Shown here piece after piece: positions 8,747 through 19,090 of a DNA stretch of 64,000 bases (positions within the stretch are counted from its first letter, which is position 1; each line of letters begins with the position of its first letter). The DNA lies in assembly GCA_050289805.1 (NCBI GenBank), contig JBNKGL010000001.1:1-64000 (forward strand), written 5' to 3'. Origin of the DNA: JAUILA01 sp050289805 (GTDB taxonomy: Bacteria > Bacteroidota > Bacteroidia > Cytophagales > Cyclobacteriaceae). Both the position numbers and the translations under genes were made by a program. Under the pieces are notes generated by a model. It was not told the origin of the DNA. It did no database searches and saw nothing but the letters and a program-made list of their open reading frames with translations.

Positions 8747-9989
8747 TGAGATCTTTTAAACTGGTATAGGCTTCCTGCCAGGTGAGATAATCATATTTGG
8801 CCTCGGCCTTGAGGTAATTTTCCAATGCCATCACCTTTTCCTTCTCAAAATTGAGAATGTCTTCCTGTATCAATAACAAATCGTAAAGATCTGCCTGATC
8901 ATTTGCAAAATCTGTTTCTATGAGCTCCAGGGTCTGATTTAGTAATGTAAGTTGGTCTTCTGCCAAAACTTCATTCTGCAGTGATTTTTCCATTTCGAAT
9001 ATCACAATTTCCAAATCCGCCAGACGTGAAATTTGGAATTGGGCAGAGGCAGATTTGAATTCTTCCTCTCTCCACTGCGCTTCCTTTCGGGCACTGTTTA
9101 TTTTCCTTCGCCAGACCGGCAACGTAACGGTAACCATCGGCATGAGGGCATTCTTGCCATTGTCGGAAACCATTGCATCATCTCTTTTTCCTACAATAAC
9201 GTAATCCAGGCCGGCTCCGATCCCGGGCTTGCCTTTTTGTCTGATGACTTCCTGCTCCAGCCTGGCCGATTCTTCACGAGCCTTCAGTAGTTGATATCCG
9301 GGATTCAGCACAAGACTGTCAGGAATCTCAGGAGATGTGAGATTTATTTTAAAGTCATCCTCAAAAAAGAGGGTGTCTACCGGGGCCTGAATCTGACGTA
9401 TCAGCGATTTATAACGGGCCGAAAATTCATTGAGCTGAATATCCGTTTCATTTTGCACACGCTGACGTGACATTCTGATGCGATTGAAATCACTTAGCTT
9501 TCCAGTGCCACTGGCGAATCGGGTTTCAGCAAGACCTTCCAGATTCTCAAGAATTTCATCCTGCCGTTCATTCAACACGATACGCTGCCGAAGAGACCAA
9601 AGTTGAAAATATTCCTGCCTTATCTGGAGAAAAAGCTTTTCCCGTTCATCCACCCAGGTGAGATATTCTATATCGACCATTTGGCTGTATAAATCTGTCT
9701 CCACGTCCCGGGTTCCAAACCAGGGAAACATTTGGGTGACAGAAAATCTCCAGCGCTGTGGTCCTGTCCGGGTTTCCACGGGCTGAATAAAATAGCCCGC
9801 GGAGAGGCGGGGATCCTCCCAGGCTCCTGTGCGGTTCAGGCGTTCCCGGGCTGCCTCAATCGCCGATGCCTGGGACGCAAGGCCTGCATGATTTTCCGCA
9901 GCCGTTGTCAGAAGCCTGTTCAACTCAGCCTGAGCCTTCGCCTGCAAGCCCATAAATATTGATATCACTATGAAAATTAATTGTTTCAT
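8730..9989 (-). CDS. cusC: TolC-family outer membrane efflux channel
   Basis: A 419-residue protein with a signal peptide (cleavage near residue 20, 'LQAKAQAEL') and the long amphipathic coiled-coil repeats of outer membrane efflux proteins. It would form the trimeric exit duct of the tripartite pump. It lies between the pump and adaptor genes, overlapping both (4 bases with the pump gene, 17 with the adaptor gene), as expected for a co-translated complex. There is no lipobox cysteine, unlike E. coli CusC. The assignment to metal export comes from the neighbours. Confidence 0.9.
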   Translation of the reverse strand: MKQLIFIVISIFMGLQAKAQAELNRLLTTAAENHAGLASQASAIEAARERLNRTGAWEDPRLSAGYFIQPVETRTGPQRWRFSVTQMFPWFGTRDVETDLYSQMVDIEYLTWVDEREKLFLQIRQEYFQLWSLRQRIVLNERQDEILENLEGLAETRFASGTGKLSDFNRIRMSRQRVQNETDIQLNEFSARYKSLIRQIQAPVDTLFFEDDFKINLTSPEIPDSLVLNPGYQLLKAREESARLEQEVIRQKGKPGIGAGLDYVIVGKRDDAMVSDNGKNALMPMVTVTLPVWRRKINSARKEAQWREEEFKSASAQFQISRLADLEIVIFEMEKSLQNEVLAEDQLTLLNQTLELIETDFANDQADLYDLLLIQEDILNFEKEKVMALENYLKAEAKYDYLTWQEAYTSLKDLNDEND

Positions 9990-12900
9990 ACTTTGCTGAG
10001 TTTAAAGAGAATTTCCTGCCGCCATCCATACAGCACAGGAACGATAAACATCGTGATAATGGCAATGATCATTCCTCCGAAAATTGGAATGGCCATCGGC
10101 ACCATGATATCGGATCCTTTACCTGTAGATCCGAGGACCGGAAGTAAGGCGATCAACGTCGTGAGAGTGGTCATCATTGCCGGACGCACCCGCTTCAGGC
10201 CTGCCTCCATTACGGTCGCACGTATATCACGCACACTATTCGGCTTGGCAGAATGGAATTTTTGATGCAGGTAGGTTGCCATGAGAACCCCGTCGTCGGT
10301 GGCAATTCCGAATAGTGCAATAAAGCCCACCCATACGGCCACACTTAAATTGATAGTTCCCATTTGAAAAAGTTCCCTGAAGGAAGTTCCAAAGACATCG
10401 AAATTCATGAAACCCGGGATGCCATAGAGCCATAGGAACAGGAACCCGCCGGAAAAGGCTACCAAAATGCCGGAAAATACCATGAGGCCTGTCGTGATCG
10501 AACGAAAATGAAAATAGAGGATCATGAATATGACCGCCATTACCAGCGGGATCACAATACTCAGTTTTTTTTCAGCCCTGACCTGGTTTTCATAACTTCC
10601 GGAAAACTCATAGGATATCCCGGAAGGTATTATGAGCGAACCGTTTTCAATATGATTGCGTATTTCCTGCGACACATTTTGAACCACATTCACTTCTGCC
10701 TGGTCATTTTGTTTGTCGAAGACCACGTAGCTGGTGAGAAATGTATCTTCGCTCTTGATCATTTGCGGACCTCTCTTAAAGTTGATTTCAGTAAGAGTTC
10801 CCAGCGGTATCATTGCTCCGGTTGGAGTCTTTACCAGTATTTTTGCAATGGATGAAGCATCATCGCGCAGTTCCCGCGGATATCTGATACGGATAGGATA
10901 GCGTTCCCGTCCTTCCACCGTTGTTGATACCTGCATTCCGCCAACTGCAACTTCTATGGACTGGAGTACATCGTTTACTGTAAGTCCGTATCTGGAAATA
11001 ATTTCCCTGTTGATTGAGATCTCCATATAAGGTTTGCCGATGATCCTCTCTGCAAATACAGTTTCAGGCTTCACACCTGCCGAATTTTTTACAATAGGTT
11101 CCAGCGCTTTTCCGAATTCTTCGATCGCCTCAAGTGAGGGACCAAAAATTTTGATACCCATTGGCGCCCGCATTCCGGTTTGCAACATAACCAGGCGTGT
11201 TTCGATCGGCTGCAGCCTGGGGGCAGAAGTTACCCCCGGAATATTAGTGGATGCCACAATTTCTTCCCAGATGTCCTGGGGTGAATTAATGTTTTCCCTC
11301 CAATTCCTGAAATAGGATCCGTTGCGGTCTTTTCTCAGGGCACTTTCCTGCAGGCGCAACGCGCGTATTTCATCGGGATGCAACGTATCGCCGGAATTTG
11401 TAATAAAATTTCCACTGGATGTAGTAGCGAAACGGATCCGTCTGCCATCGTGATCCAGCATGAATTCAGGCTTATACTGGATGACATTCTCAAACATTGA
11501 TATAGGAGCCGGGTCAAGGGCTGTTTCAGCTCGTCCCATTTTTCCAACTACTACTTCAATCTCCGGAATCATGGCTACCCGCGCATCCAGCTGTTTCAAA
11601 ATGAACAGGTTTTCTTCCATTCCTGCGTGAGGCATGGATGTGGGCATCAGTAAAAATGACCCTTCATCCAGTGATGGCATAAATTCTCTTCCCAGCCCGG
11701 GGAATAATGCAGCTGTCTTTTTCCAGATTCCTGAATCTTCAATGTTCCAGTTAACAGTGTGCGCCATTCCACTAACGGGTGATGCTACTCTTTGAAATCC
11801 GAGCCATATGAAGGAAGCAAGCACCAATAGGAGAACTGGTATTGATAGAAAAACAGTGCGATTTTCGAGGCACCAATAAAGGATCCTGGAATAATACCGG
11901 ATGATCACCCAGGCAAAGCCCAGAAAGATTCCAACAATGAGGACTACAAAAATAAAGTTCGAAAAGAGAGAGGCATTTACACCTACCGGGAGCCATTTTC
12001 TGGCAAGCAGCCAGATAAATGTACTTCCGATTAAAACCAGGTTGGCATATTTTAACCATTTCCAGAAAGAAACAAGTTTGTACTCGTAGGAATATCCAAG
12101 GATTCCGGCAACAATCAGAACAATTCCCATAGGTACCGACCAAAGTATCATGATCGTAATTGAAAGTGGCAGCAACACCAGGTATGCCAATCCCCGGAGC
12201 AGGCGGGAACCGATCCGGATCCCCATGATCCAGTATATCAGGGACGGTAAAACTGCCAGCGATACAATGAGCGCGGCCACCAGTGCATAGGATTTTGTAA
12301 ATGCCAGTGGCCGAAATAATTTTCCTTCGGCGCCTTCGAGTAAAAACACAGGTATGAAACTCACAACCGTTGTTGAAACGGCAGCAATGATGGCTCCCTG
12401 AACTTCTTTCGCTGCAAATGCGATAGTGACCAGGTATGACCTGCCCTCATGCTCTTCCTTTTGGCGGATTACATTTTCTGTCATGATGATGCCCAGGTCG
12501 ACCATGGTTCCAATCGCAATGGCAATCCCGCTAAGCGAAACAATGTTGGCATTCACATTTGTATACCGCATTGCGATAAATACCATTAAAATGGATAGGG
12601 GCAGCAGCAGGGAAATCACCAAAGAGGCGCGGATGTTCAGTACGAGAACGAGAATGACGAGAACAGTTACAAGAACCTCAAGTGTCAGGGCTTCCTCCAG
12701 CGTTCCCAGGGTTTCATAAATCAAGCCTGAGCGATCATAAAACGGCACTACCGTTACTTTGCTGATTCGGCCGTCAGCTAATTGTTTCGAAGGCAGACCA
12801 TCGCTGATGTCGTTGATTTTCTTTTTTACGTTATTGATTACCTCCAGCGGATTGGAACCATATCTGGCAACAACCGATCCGCCCACGACTTCTGCCCCTC

Positions 12901-13771
12901 CTTTATCCAGGGCGCCTCTTCGTTGTGCGGGACCTATATTTACCCGTGCTACATCTGCGATGCGGATTGGTGTGCCATCCAGTACTTTGACCACAGCATT
13001 TTCAAGGTCTTCCAGGTTTTTTACATATCCCAGACCCCTTACAAAATACTCGGCCCGATTGATCTCGACGGTGCGCGCCCCGATTTCACGGTTGGAATTG
13101 GATACTGCCCGTGCAATTTCCTGTAAGCTGATTTCATAGGCTTCCAGGGCTTCAGGCCGTACATCCACCTGGTATTCCTTGATGTATCCTCCTACAGAGG
13201 CAACTTCGGCAACATCCTCAACAGCGCTGAGGGCATATTTGACAAAATAATCCTGTACGGAACGCAACTCCTGTAAATCCCATCCGCCGGTAACATTTCC
13301 TGCACTGTCGCGGCCTTCCAGCGTATACCAGAAAATCTGACCCAGTCCGGTTGCATCAGGTCCCAGCGAAGGACTTACCTCATCGGGGAGCGTATTGGCG
13401 GGTAAGGAATTAAGTTTTTCAAGAATCCGTGAACGTGAGTCATAGAAATCCACGTCTTCATTAAAAATGAGGTAGATACTGGACAGTCCGAACATTGAAT
13501 TACTTCGAATCGTCCGAACACCGGAAACCCCGAGAAGTGCAGAGGTAAGAGGATAGGTTATCTGATCCTCAATGTCCTGTGGGGAGCGCCCGGGCCATTC
13601 AGCAATAATGATCTGCTGATTCTCACCAAGATCGGGGATTGCATCAACCGGTACCGGATCCCCTGGAAGAAACGTATTCCAGGTAAAAGGTGCCGTTACA
13701 ATTCCCCACCCAATTATTATCAGTATGAGAATCGCAGTGATAAGGCGATTTTTTAAGAAAAAACGAATCAT
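9986..13771 (-). CDS. cusA: CusA/CzcA-family heavy-metal RND efflux pump
   Basis: A 1261-residue inner-membrane transporter, longer than the usual 1040 residues or so. It has the RND layout: helix 1 at residues 8-28, a large periplasmic loop, helices 2-6 beginning near 'LEVLVTVLVILVLVLNI', a second loop, and the C-terminal bundle. The HME signature 'GTMVDLGIIMTENV' carries the membrane acidic residues of proton coupling. The stretch 'TGMRAPMGIKIFGP' is rich in Met, which favours copper or silver over zinc or cobalt. Extra length lies between helix 6 and the second loop (about 510-680), with several additional hydrophobic segments. It is the first gene of the pump-channel-adaptor-lipoprotein-nitrilase series. 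Confidence 0.93.
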   Translation of the reverse strand: MIRFFLKNRLITAILILIIIGWGIVTAPFTWNTFLPGDPVPVDAIPDLGENQQIIIAEWPGRSPQDIEDQITYPLTSALLGVSGVRTIRSNSMFGLSSIYLIFNEDVDFYDSRSRILEKLNSLPANTLPDEVSPSLGPDATGLGQIFWYTLEGRDSAGNVTGGWDLQELRSVQDYFVKYALSAVEDVAEVASVGGYIKEYQVDVRPEALEAYEISLQEIARAVSNSNREIGARTVEINRAEYFVRGLGYVKNLEDLENAVVKVLDGTPIRIADVARVNIGPAQRRGALDKGGAEVVGGSVVARYGSNPLEVINNVKKKINDISDGLPSKQLADGRISKVTVVPFYDRSGLIYETLGTLEEALTLEVLVTVLVILVLVLNIRASLVISLLLPLSILMVFIAMRYTNVNANIVSLSGIAIAIGTMVDLGIIMTENVIRQKEEHEGRSYLVTIAFAAKEVQGAIIAAVSTTVVSFIPVFLLEGAEGKLFRPLAFTKSYALVAALIVSLAVLPSLIYWIMGIRIGSRLLRGLAYLVLLPLSITIMILWSVPMGIVLIVAGILGYSYEYKLVSFWKWLKYANLVLIGSTFIWLLARKWLPVGVNASLFSNFIFVVLIVGIFLGFAWVIIRYYSRILYWCLENRTVFLSIPVLLLVLASFIWLGFQRVASPVSGMAHTVNWNIEDSGIWKKTAALFPGLGREFMPSLDEGSFLLMPTSMPHAGMEENLFILKQLDARVAMIPEIEVVVGKMGRAETALDPAPISMFENVIQYKPEFMLDHDGRRIRFATTSSGNFITNSGDTLHPDEIRALRLQESALRKDRNGSYFRNWRENINSPQDIWEEIVASTNIPGVTSAPRLQPIETRLVMLQTGMRAPMGIKIFGPSLEAIEEFGKALEPIVKNSAGVKPETVFAERIIGKPYMEISINREIISRYGLTVNDVLQSIEVAVGGMQVSTTVEGRERYPIRIRYPRELRDDASSIAKILVKTPTGAMIPLGTLTEINFKRGPQMIKSEDTFLTSYVVFDKQNDQAEVNVVQNVSQEIRNHIENGSLIIPSGISYEFSGSYENQVRAEKKLSIVIPLVMAVIFMILYFHFRSITTGLMVFSGILVAFSGGFLFLWLYGIPGFMNFDVFGTSFRELFQMGTINLSVAVWVGFIALFGIATDDGVLMATYLHQKFHSAKPNSVRDIRATVMEAGLKRVRPAMMTTLTTLIALLPVLGSTGKGSDIMVPMAIPIFGGMIIAIITMFIVPVLYGWRQEILFKLSKV

Positions 13772-13842
13772 AGTTTTCAGAATTGAAATGAAATAGCACT
13801 AACACCTGGCAAATGCCGGGTGCCAAATTCATTTTCTGAAAA

Positions 13843-14289
13843 CTATAGAAGGAACGACTGAACACGAATATAAATATTCCTGTCAGTCGGAGGGGGGCGT
13901 TTTAAATTGAAAGATTTGTATTCTGAAGCAGCAAAAACAGGCTGTTCAAATGAAATAGGCTGGTTGAAGATCACAAAGGAGGGTGAGGTCTGAATACCTG
14001 CTTTCAGCATATTGGCTTCATGATCAACCCGATCGATCCGGATCTGATTGTCATTGCAGCAATTAACCGGCGTTTTAATGATCATTCCCTCATGCGAAGG
14101 ACAGGCCTTTTCCACATAGGAAGGCATGTCACATTCTGTCGTCTCTCCAAAGACCGACCATGCCTTGAGTTCATTTCCACAATAGTGTGCATTAAAGCTG
14201 AAGCCGGTTCCTGATAACAGGAGCATCAGCGACAGTAAAACAGCTGTCACTTTTCTGGAGAACTTCAATATGGACTTGTTTTTACCCAT
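13843..14289 (-). CDS. HYC/CC/PP-type cysteine-rich secreted protein
   Basis: A small exported protein of 148 residues, using the ATG at 14289 as start. An upstream ATG at 14349 is possible and overlaps the previous gene, but it would put 20 charged residues before the signal peptide. After the signal sequence come 'HYCG', a 'CC' pair in 'VNCCNDN' and a proline run in 'KRPPPTDR', the three marks of the Bacteroidota HYC_CC_PP family. The six or so cysteines and histidines suggest metal binding. The gene sits 71 bases upstream of the metal pump gene on the same strand, which supports a role in copper handling, but the function of the family is not established. Confidence 0.78.
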   Translation of the reverse strand: MGKNKSILKFSRKVTAVLLSLMLLLSGTGFSFNAHYCGNELKAWSVFGETTECDMPSYVEKACPSHEGMIIKTPVNCCNDNQIRIDRVDHEANMLKAGIQTSPSFVIFNQPISFEQPVFAASEYKSFNLKRPPPTDRNIYIRVQSFLL

Positions 14290-14345
14290 TTCAGTTTTCA
14301 AAAATACGAAATTTACGGTAGCATGGTTCCACAATGTATGAAAAA

Positions 14346-15878
14346 TCAATTTTTCGCTGCTTGTTTCCTAAGAAATTTACCGGGTTTTATGTGTGGATAA
14401 ATCTCACTGAAGACCTTAACCTGGCGGTTGCTGATACGTTTATGAATCTTTCCCCTCGTAAGTTCAGCAGTATTTGAAATACCTGCTGCCGATAACAGTT
14501 CGGTAAAATCTTCCAGTACTTCATGATGATAATTCTTAACCCGCTGCCATTTTTTTTCCACCACAAGACCGCTCATCAGCTCGGGTTTATTGGTGGCCAC
14601 GCCGCTTGGGCACTGGTTGGTATTGCATTTAAGTGCCTGGATGCACCCAAGGGCAAGCATCATTCCGCGGGCTGAATTACACAGGTCTGCGCCAAAGCAC
14701 ATGACGCGGAAGATATCATAGGCGGTAAATATCTTGGCAGAGGCAATTAATTTGATGTCTTTTTTCAGATCATAACCATCCAGGCAATCCCGTGCGAAAA
14801 TGATGGCTTCCTCCAGCGGCATCCCTACGTAATTACTGAAATCAATGGGTGCGGCACCAGTACCCCCCTCTGCTCCGTCGATCGTGATGAAATCAGGCTT
14901 GATGCCCGTTTTAACCATTTGCTGGCAGATTTCCCTGAATTCATCCTTTTCCCCAATACATAATTTGAACCCGATTGGCTTGCCATTTGCTAATTCCCGC
15001 AGCCGGACGATGAATTTCAATAATCCTTCAGCATCATTAAAGGTTCGGTGACCCGGGGGAGAATGAACATCGGTAAACGGCTTGATATGGCGGATTTCGG
15101 CAATTTCCTCGTTATTTTTCGCAGCCGGCAAAATTCCTCCGTGCCCGGGCTTGGCTCCTTGTGACAGTTTAAGCTCGATCATTTTTACCTCGGGGCGGGC
15201 TGCCTGTTCCCGGAATGAATCCGGGTTGAAATTTCCGTCATCTGTACGACAACCAAAGTATCCTGTTCCCACCTGGTAAACTACATCACCGCCGTGGAGG
15301 TGATGCGGACTGATCCCGCCCTCGCCTGTATTGTGATAGAAATTCCCGGCTTTGGCTCCTTTATTCAGGGCTTCAATGGCATTTTTGCTCAGAGAGCCAT
15401 AGCTCATAGCGGAAATATTGAGAATACTTGCTGAATATGGCTGCTTGCATTCCGGACCACCAATTTCAACACGCGGAGGGGTCATGGGTTTTGGTGCGGG
15501 ATATATTGAATGATTCATCCATTCATATCCGGTTGCATAGAGATCCAGTTCCGTCCCAAATGGATGGGTCATTACTTCCTGTTTGGCATGCTGATAAATG
15601 TAGGTTCGGTGATACCTGCTGATAGGTTTGCCATCGGTATCTGATTCGATGAAATATTGATGAATTTCGGGACCTATGCCTTCAAGCCAATAACGCAAGT
15701 GGCCAACTACCGGGAAATTTCTGAGTATGGTATGCTCTTTCTGAAAAACGTCATAAATACCGAGAATGATGAAGGGAACGAAGACGACTGCAAGCCACCA
15801 GATTCTCGGGAAAAAGTAGATCAGGGTTGCAAGAACGATAATGAGAATGAAATTGGCAATAATGAATATCCTGCGCAT
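14346..15878 (-). CDS. FMN-binding glutamate synthase-like protein
   Basis: A 510-residue protein with two N-terminal membrane helices (residues 5-45) and a glutamate synthase FMN-binding barrel (about 130-480). Visible are the FMN-site stretches 'ISAMSYGSLS', 'GEGGISPHH' and 'IDGAEGGTGAAP', and the cysteine cluster 'LGCIQALKCNTNQCPSG' that in glutamate synthase binds a 3Fe-4S centre. The glutaminase domain of true glutamate synthase is absent. Such stand-alone membrane-anchored forms are common in bacteria and their substrate is not settled. The gene is first in a minus-strand series leading to the metal efflux genes, but it is uncertain that it belongs to that transcript. Confidence 0.88.
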   Translation of the reverse strand: MRRIFIIANFILIIVLATLIYFFPRIWWLAVVFVPFIILGIYDVFQKEHTILRNFPVVGHLRYWLEGIGPEIHQYFIESDTDGKPISRYHRTYIYQHAKQEVMTHPFGTELDLYATGYEWMNHSIYPAPKPMTPPRVEIGGPECKQPYSASILNISAMSYGSLSKNAIEALNKGAKAGNFYHNTGEGGISPHHLHGGDVVYQVGTGYFGCRTDDGNFNPDSFREQAARPEVKMIELKLSQGAKPGHGGILPAAKNNEEIAEIRHIKPFTDVHSPPGHRTFNDAEGLLKFIVRLRELANGKPIGFKLCIGEKDEFREICQQMVKTGIKPDFITIDGAEGGTGAAPIDFSNYVGMPLEEAIIFARDCLDGYDLKKDIKLIASAKIFTAYDIFRVMCFGADLCNSARGMMLALGCIQALKCNTNQCPSGVATNKPELMSGLVVEKKWQRVKNYHHEVLEDFTELLSAAGISNTAELTRGKIHKRISNRQVKVFSEIYPHIKPGKFLRKQAAKN

Positions 15879-16090
15879 AAAAATCCGGATTGTATGACTT
15901 TAAGTTACTAAACTCATCATAATACTCCTGCCTGAAATAAAAAATATGATGGCAAAGGAAATCGAGGGATGCCGAGCACATCTAATTGACCCATGCCTGA
16001 GCGTGGGTAACATATCTGAGGTTTGGAATATTCAATACAACGACCACTGCGCAGCGGGCGGTCGAAAAAAAATCACAAATTAAAGCAAGT

Positions 16091-16124
16091 AAAAAGAGAC
16101 TGCCTTTCGGGGCAGCCTCTTTTT
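16091..16124 (-). terminator. Rho-independent terminator after pruA
   Basis: A strong hairpin lies just beyond the pruA stop codon. The arms AAAAAGAGaCTGCC and GGCAGcCTCTTTTT pair with one mismatch around a short TTTCG loop. Outer flanks AAGCAAG and CTTGCTT extend the stem further on both sides. Read in the pruA direction it ends in a run of T. The same structure could also stop transcription from the other side. Confidence 0.85.
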
Positions 16125-16132
16125 ACGCTTGC

Positions 16133-17767
16133 TTACTCTCCTAGTTCAAGGAAGGGATAACGATAATCTGTTGGAGGAACAAAAGTCTCCTTGATGGTTC
16201 TGGGTGAAACCCATCGATACAAATTCAGCACTGAACCTGCCTTGTCATTCGTGCCTGAGGCACGGGCACCGCCAAATGGCTGCTGTCCTACAACGGCACC
16301 GGTCGGTTTATCATTGATATAAAAATTACCCGCGGCATTCGACAATTGTTTGGTGGCCAGGTCAATTGCATATCGGTCCTGGCTGAAAATCGCCCCCGTA
16401 AGCGCATATGGAGAGGTTGAATTTACCAATTCCAGTGTCTCCTCGAATCGTTCAGCCTGGTATACATATAATGTGATCACTGGTCCGAAAATCTCCTCGC
16501 ACATGGTTAAAGACTGCGGGTCCTTTGTAAGGATAACAGTAGGTTCAATAAAATAGCCTTTGGATTTATCGTAATTACCACCGGCAATTATTTCATTCAT
16601 TGGATTCTCTTTTGCTTTATCAATGTAGCCTGCGATCTTATCAAATGCGCGCTCATCGATCACTGCATTGAAGAAATTCGTGAAATCTTCAGGTGATCCC
16701 ATTTTGATGGTTTTCAGGTCTTCCTGAACGAAGGTTTTTACATCGTCCCACAGGTTGTCAGGAATATAGGCGCGGGATGCTGCCGAACATTTCTGGCCCT
16801 GGAATTCAAATGCACCCCGGGTGATGGCGGTAGCTACTTCTTTTGCCTTGGCTGATTTATGTGCTACAATAAAATCCTTTCCACCTGTTTCCCCGACTAT
16901 TCGAGGGTAGGTCTTGTACTTTTGAATATTTTCTCCGATCGTTTTCCACAAGTGCTGGAATACGCCTGTGCTGCCTGTAAAATGCAGCCCGGCGAAATCG
17001 GGGTGATTAAACACCACATCTCCTGCTTCGGGGCCGTCTACATAGATAAGGTTGATCACACCATCCGGTACGCCGGCATCACGAAAGACTTCCATGAGCA
17101 CATTGGCCGAATAGATCTGGCTGTAGGCCGGTTTCCAGACTACCGTATTCCCCATTAATGCAGCGGAAGAGGGAAGGTTCCCAGCAATGGAAGTGAAATT
17201 AAAGGGTGTTATGGCAAATACAAAGCCTTCCAGCGGACGGTACTCAAGCCTGTTCCAGATACCCGGGGCTGATTCCGGCTGCTCCGCGTAGATCTGCGAC
17301 ATATAATGTACGTTGAACCGGAGGAAATCGATCATTTCACAGGCGGCATCAATTTCAGCCTGGAAAACGCTTTTGGATTGCGCAAGCATTGTGGCGGCAT
17401 TGATTTTGGCACGGTACGGGCCGGCCATAAGTTCAGCAGCCTTCAGGAATATACTTGCTCGCTGTTCCCACGGCAGGGCAGCCCAGGCCTCCTTTGCGCC
17501 CAGTGCCGCATTGATGGCCTGCTCAACATGTGAGCGGTCGCCTTCATGGAAATGCCCAAGAATATGCTGATGGTCGTGAGGAGGGGACAGGGGCACTTTA
17601 TTTCCAGTGCGAACCTCTTCGCTGCCGATATACATGGGGATATCAGTTTCCATATTGCGGGCGGCCTTAAGGGCTGCGGTAACTTCTTTACGTTCCTTGC
17701 TTCCTGGAGCATAGGGCATTACGGGTTCATTGGCCGGGACCGGCACTTTGTAAATTCCTTTTGGCAT
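16133..17767 (-). CDS. pruA: L-glutamate gamma-semialdehyde (P5C) dehydrogenase
   Basis: A 544-residue aldehyde dehydrogenase of the P5C dehydrogenase type (EC 1.2.1.88), oxidising glutamate semialdehyde to glutamate with NAD+ in proline catabolism. The catalytic Glu lies in 'VGETGGKD' and the nucleophilic Cys in 'FQGQKCSAASRAY'. The N-terminus 'LPWEQRASIFLKAAELM' and the C-terminal 'GQQPFGGARASGTNDKAG' are typical of the P5CDH group. No proline dehydrogenase is adjacent, so the first step must be encoded elsewhere. It stands as a single gene with its own strong terminator. Confidence 0.95.
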   Translation of the reverse strand: MPKGIYKVPVPANEPVMPYAPGSKERKEVTAALKAARNMETDIPMYIGSEEVRTGNKVPLSPPHDHQHILGHFHEGDRSHVEQAINAALGAKEAWAALPWEQRASIFLKAAELMAGPYRAKINAATMLAQSKSVFQAEIDAACEMIDFLRFNVHYMSQIYAEQPESAPGIWNRLEYRPLEGFVFAITPFNFTSIAGNLPSSAALMGNTVVWKPAYSQIYSANVLMEVFRDAGVPDGVINLIYVDGPEAGDVVFNHPDFAGLHFTGSTGVFQHLWKTIGENIQKYKTYPRIVGETGGKDFIVAHKSAKAKEVATAITRGAFEFQGQKCSAASRAYIPDNLWDDVKTFVQEDLKTIKMGSPEDFTNFFNAVIDERAFDKIAGYIDKAKENPMNEIIAGGNYDKSKGYFIEPTVILTKDPQSLTMCEEIFGPVITLYVYQAERFEETLELVNSTSPYALTGAIFSQDRYAIDLATKQLSNAAGNFYINDKPTGAVVGQQPFGGARASGTNDKAGSVLNLYRWVSPRTIKETFVPPTDYRYPFLELGE

Positions 17768-17837
17768 TCTATTAGCGTTTACGATTAAATCTTTCGAGGT
17801 GCAAAATTAGGCAATCCGGGCCAAATAACCGACCGGA

Positions 17838-18533
17838 TCAGAGGTGTTTCCGGATCTCACTCAGACATTTAATCTCGAAGTGAGGTTGTTCTTTTTGGCG
17901 CACACCGAGTGGATTGTAGTACATAGCACTCATGTTCACACTCATGGCGCCCAAAATGTCTGCTTTAAAATTATCACCAATCATCAGGCAATCCGCTTCA
18001 GGCATGTCAATACGTTCACACGCATATCTGAATATCTCGGCTGATGGTTTTCTGTGTCCCGTGGTTTCGGAAGTGATAACCTCACCAAAATAGCCCCGGA
18101 TATTCGAACTGGTAAGTTTTACCGACTGTACGTCATCGAATCCGTTGCTTAAAATATGCAGGGGATACGCTTTTGCAAGGTAATCGAGCGCTTCGCGGGC
18201 GTAAGGTAAAAGATTGGGTTTCGTGGGGCATTCCTGAATATACTGGTCTGAAAGCAAAAGCGCCAAAGGCTCGTTTTCAACATTGAATGCATGGAAAATT
18301 TCTGAAAACCTTCGTGCCCTGATGGCATCCCGGTTGATGATATGATGATTATACTGATCCCATAACCGGGCATTCACTTCCTGAAAACATTCAATGAAAT
18401 CTGCTGCTGTGCATTGCAGCAATGATCGAAGCGAATGTTCCTGAAAAAGTTCCGTAAGAGTTTCATTTGAACTTTGATCGTAATCCCACAACGTGTGGTC
18501 AAGATCAAAAAAGATTGCCCGTATTTGATTCAT
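17838..18533 (-). CDS. YjjG-family HAD pyrimidine nucleotidase
   Basis: A 231-residue HAD-superfamily phosphatase. The nucleophile motif is 'FFDLDHTLWDY' with D10 and D12; motif II is 'LHILSNG', motif III includes the Lys of 'GHRKPSAEIF', and motif IV is 'CLMIGDN'. Sequence and length match the YjjG group, which removes phosphate from non-canonical pyrimidine nucleotides as house cleaning. Its start overlaps the stop of the ArsR-like gene by 4 bases (ATGA), so the two are translated together. Confidence 0.88.
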   Translation of the reverse strand: MNQIRAIFFDLDHTLWDYDQSSNETLTELFQEHSLRSLLQCTAADFIECFQEVNARLWDQYNHHIINRDAIRARRFSEIFHAFNVENEPLALLLSDQYIQECPTKPNLLPYAREALDYLAKAYPLHILSNGFDDVQSVKLTSSNIRGYFGEVITSETTGHRKPSAEIFRYACERIDMPEADCLMIGDNFKADILGAMSVNMSAMYYNPLGVRQKEQPHFEIKCLSEIRKHL

Positions 18534-18916
18534 TCTCTGTGCCAGCTTCTGGTTTCAAGTTTATTCACCGCAAGTTCACGATTGGAATACATTGTTTTAT
18601 AATTGGCAAAATCCTGGAGTAGCGTCTGATCCTTCTTCAGGAATTGAAAAATCTGATCAATGATATCAAGTACTTCTTCTTTCAAATAATAAAAAACCCA
18701 CTGGTCCTGTTTTCGCGTATTCAGAATGCCGGCGTTTTTCAGATAAATCAAATGCCGGCTCGTTTTTGTCTGTGTAAAACCAAGCACCTGTTCCAGGTCT
18801 GATATGCACATTTCACGGTTCTTCAGGATAAGGTGAAGTATTCTGAGGCGCGATTCTTCAGAACACGCTTTGAAAATTTGAGAACCGAATAAAAGGCTGA
18901 AGTTTTTAAGACGCAT
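18530..18916 (-). CDS. ArsR-fold winged-helix transcriptional regulator
   Basis: A winged helix-turn-helix protein of about 128 residues in the ArsR family ('ACSEESRLRILHLIL', 'CISDLEQVLGFTQTKTSRHLIYLKNAGIL'). I use the ATG at 18916; a further ATG at 18937 would add seven residues. The alpha-3 site that reads ELCVCDLC in arsenic sensors has a single Cys here (REMCISDLE), so the classical metal site is missing and the inducer is unknown. It is translationally coupled to the YjjG-like phosphatase gene. It may regulate itself or the divergent gene at 19091. Confidence 0.85.
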   Translation of the reverse strand: MRLKNFSLLFGSQIFKACSEESRLRILHLILKNREMCISDLEQVLGFTQTKTSRHLIYLKNAGILNTRKQDQWVFYYLKEEVLDIIDQIFQFLKKDQTLLQDFANYKTMYSNRELAVNKLETRSWHRE

Positions 18917-19090
18917 GGCTTTAATACACTCTCCCATAAAGATAACGATAAATTACTGCAACCGGATATGCAATTGTTAGCCAAACGTACGATATTAGAT
19001 AAGCGGGATATTCAATCGGTAAATAACAGGGAACAAAGTGTGGTAAATTACCGTTCAATTGATAACTTCGAAGAAATTTCTTAAAACCAC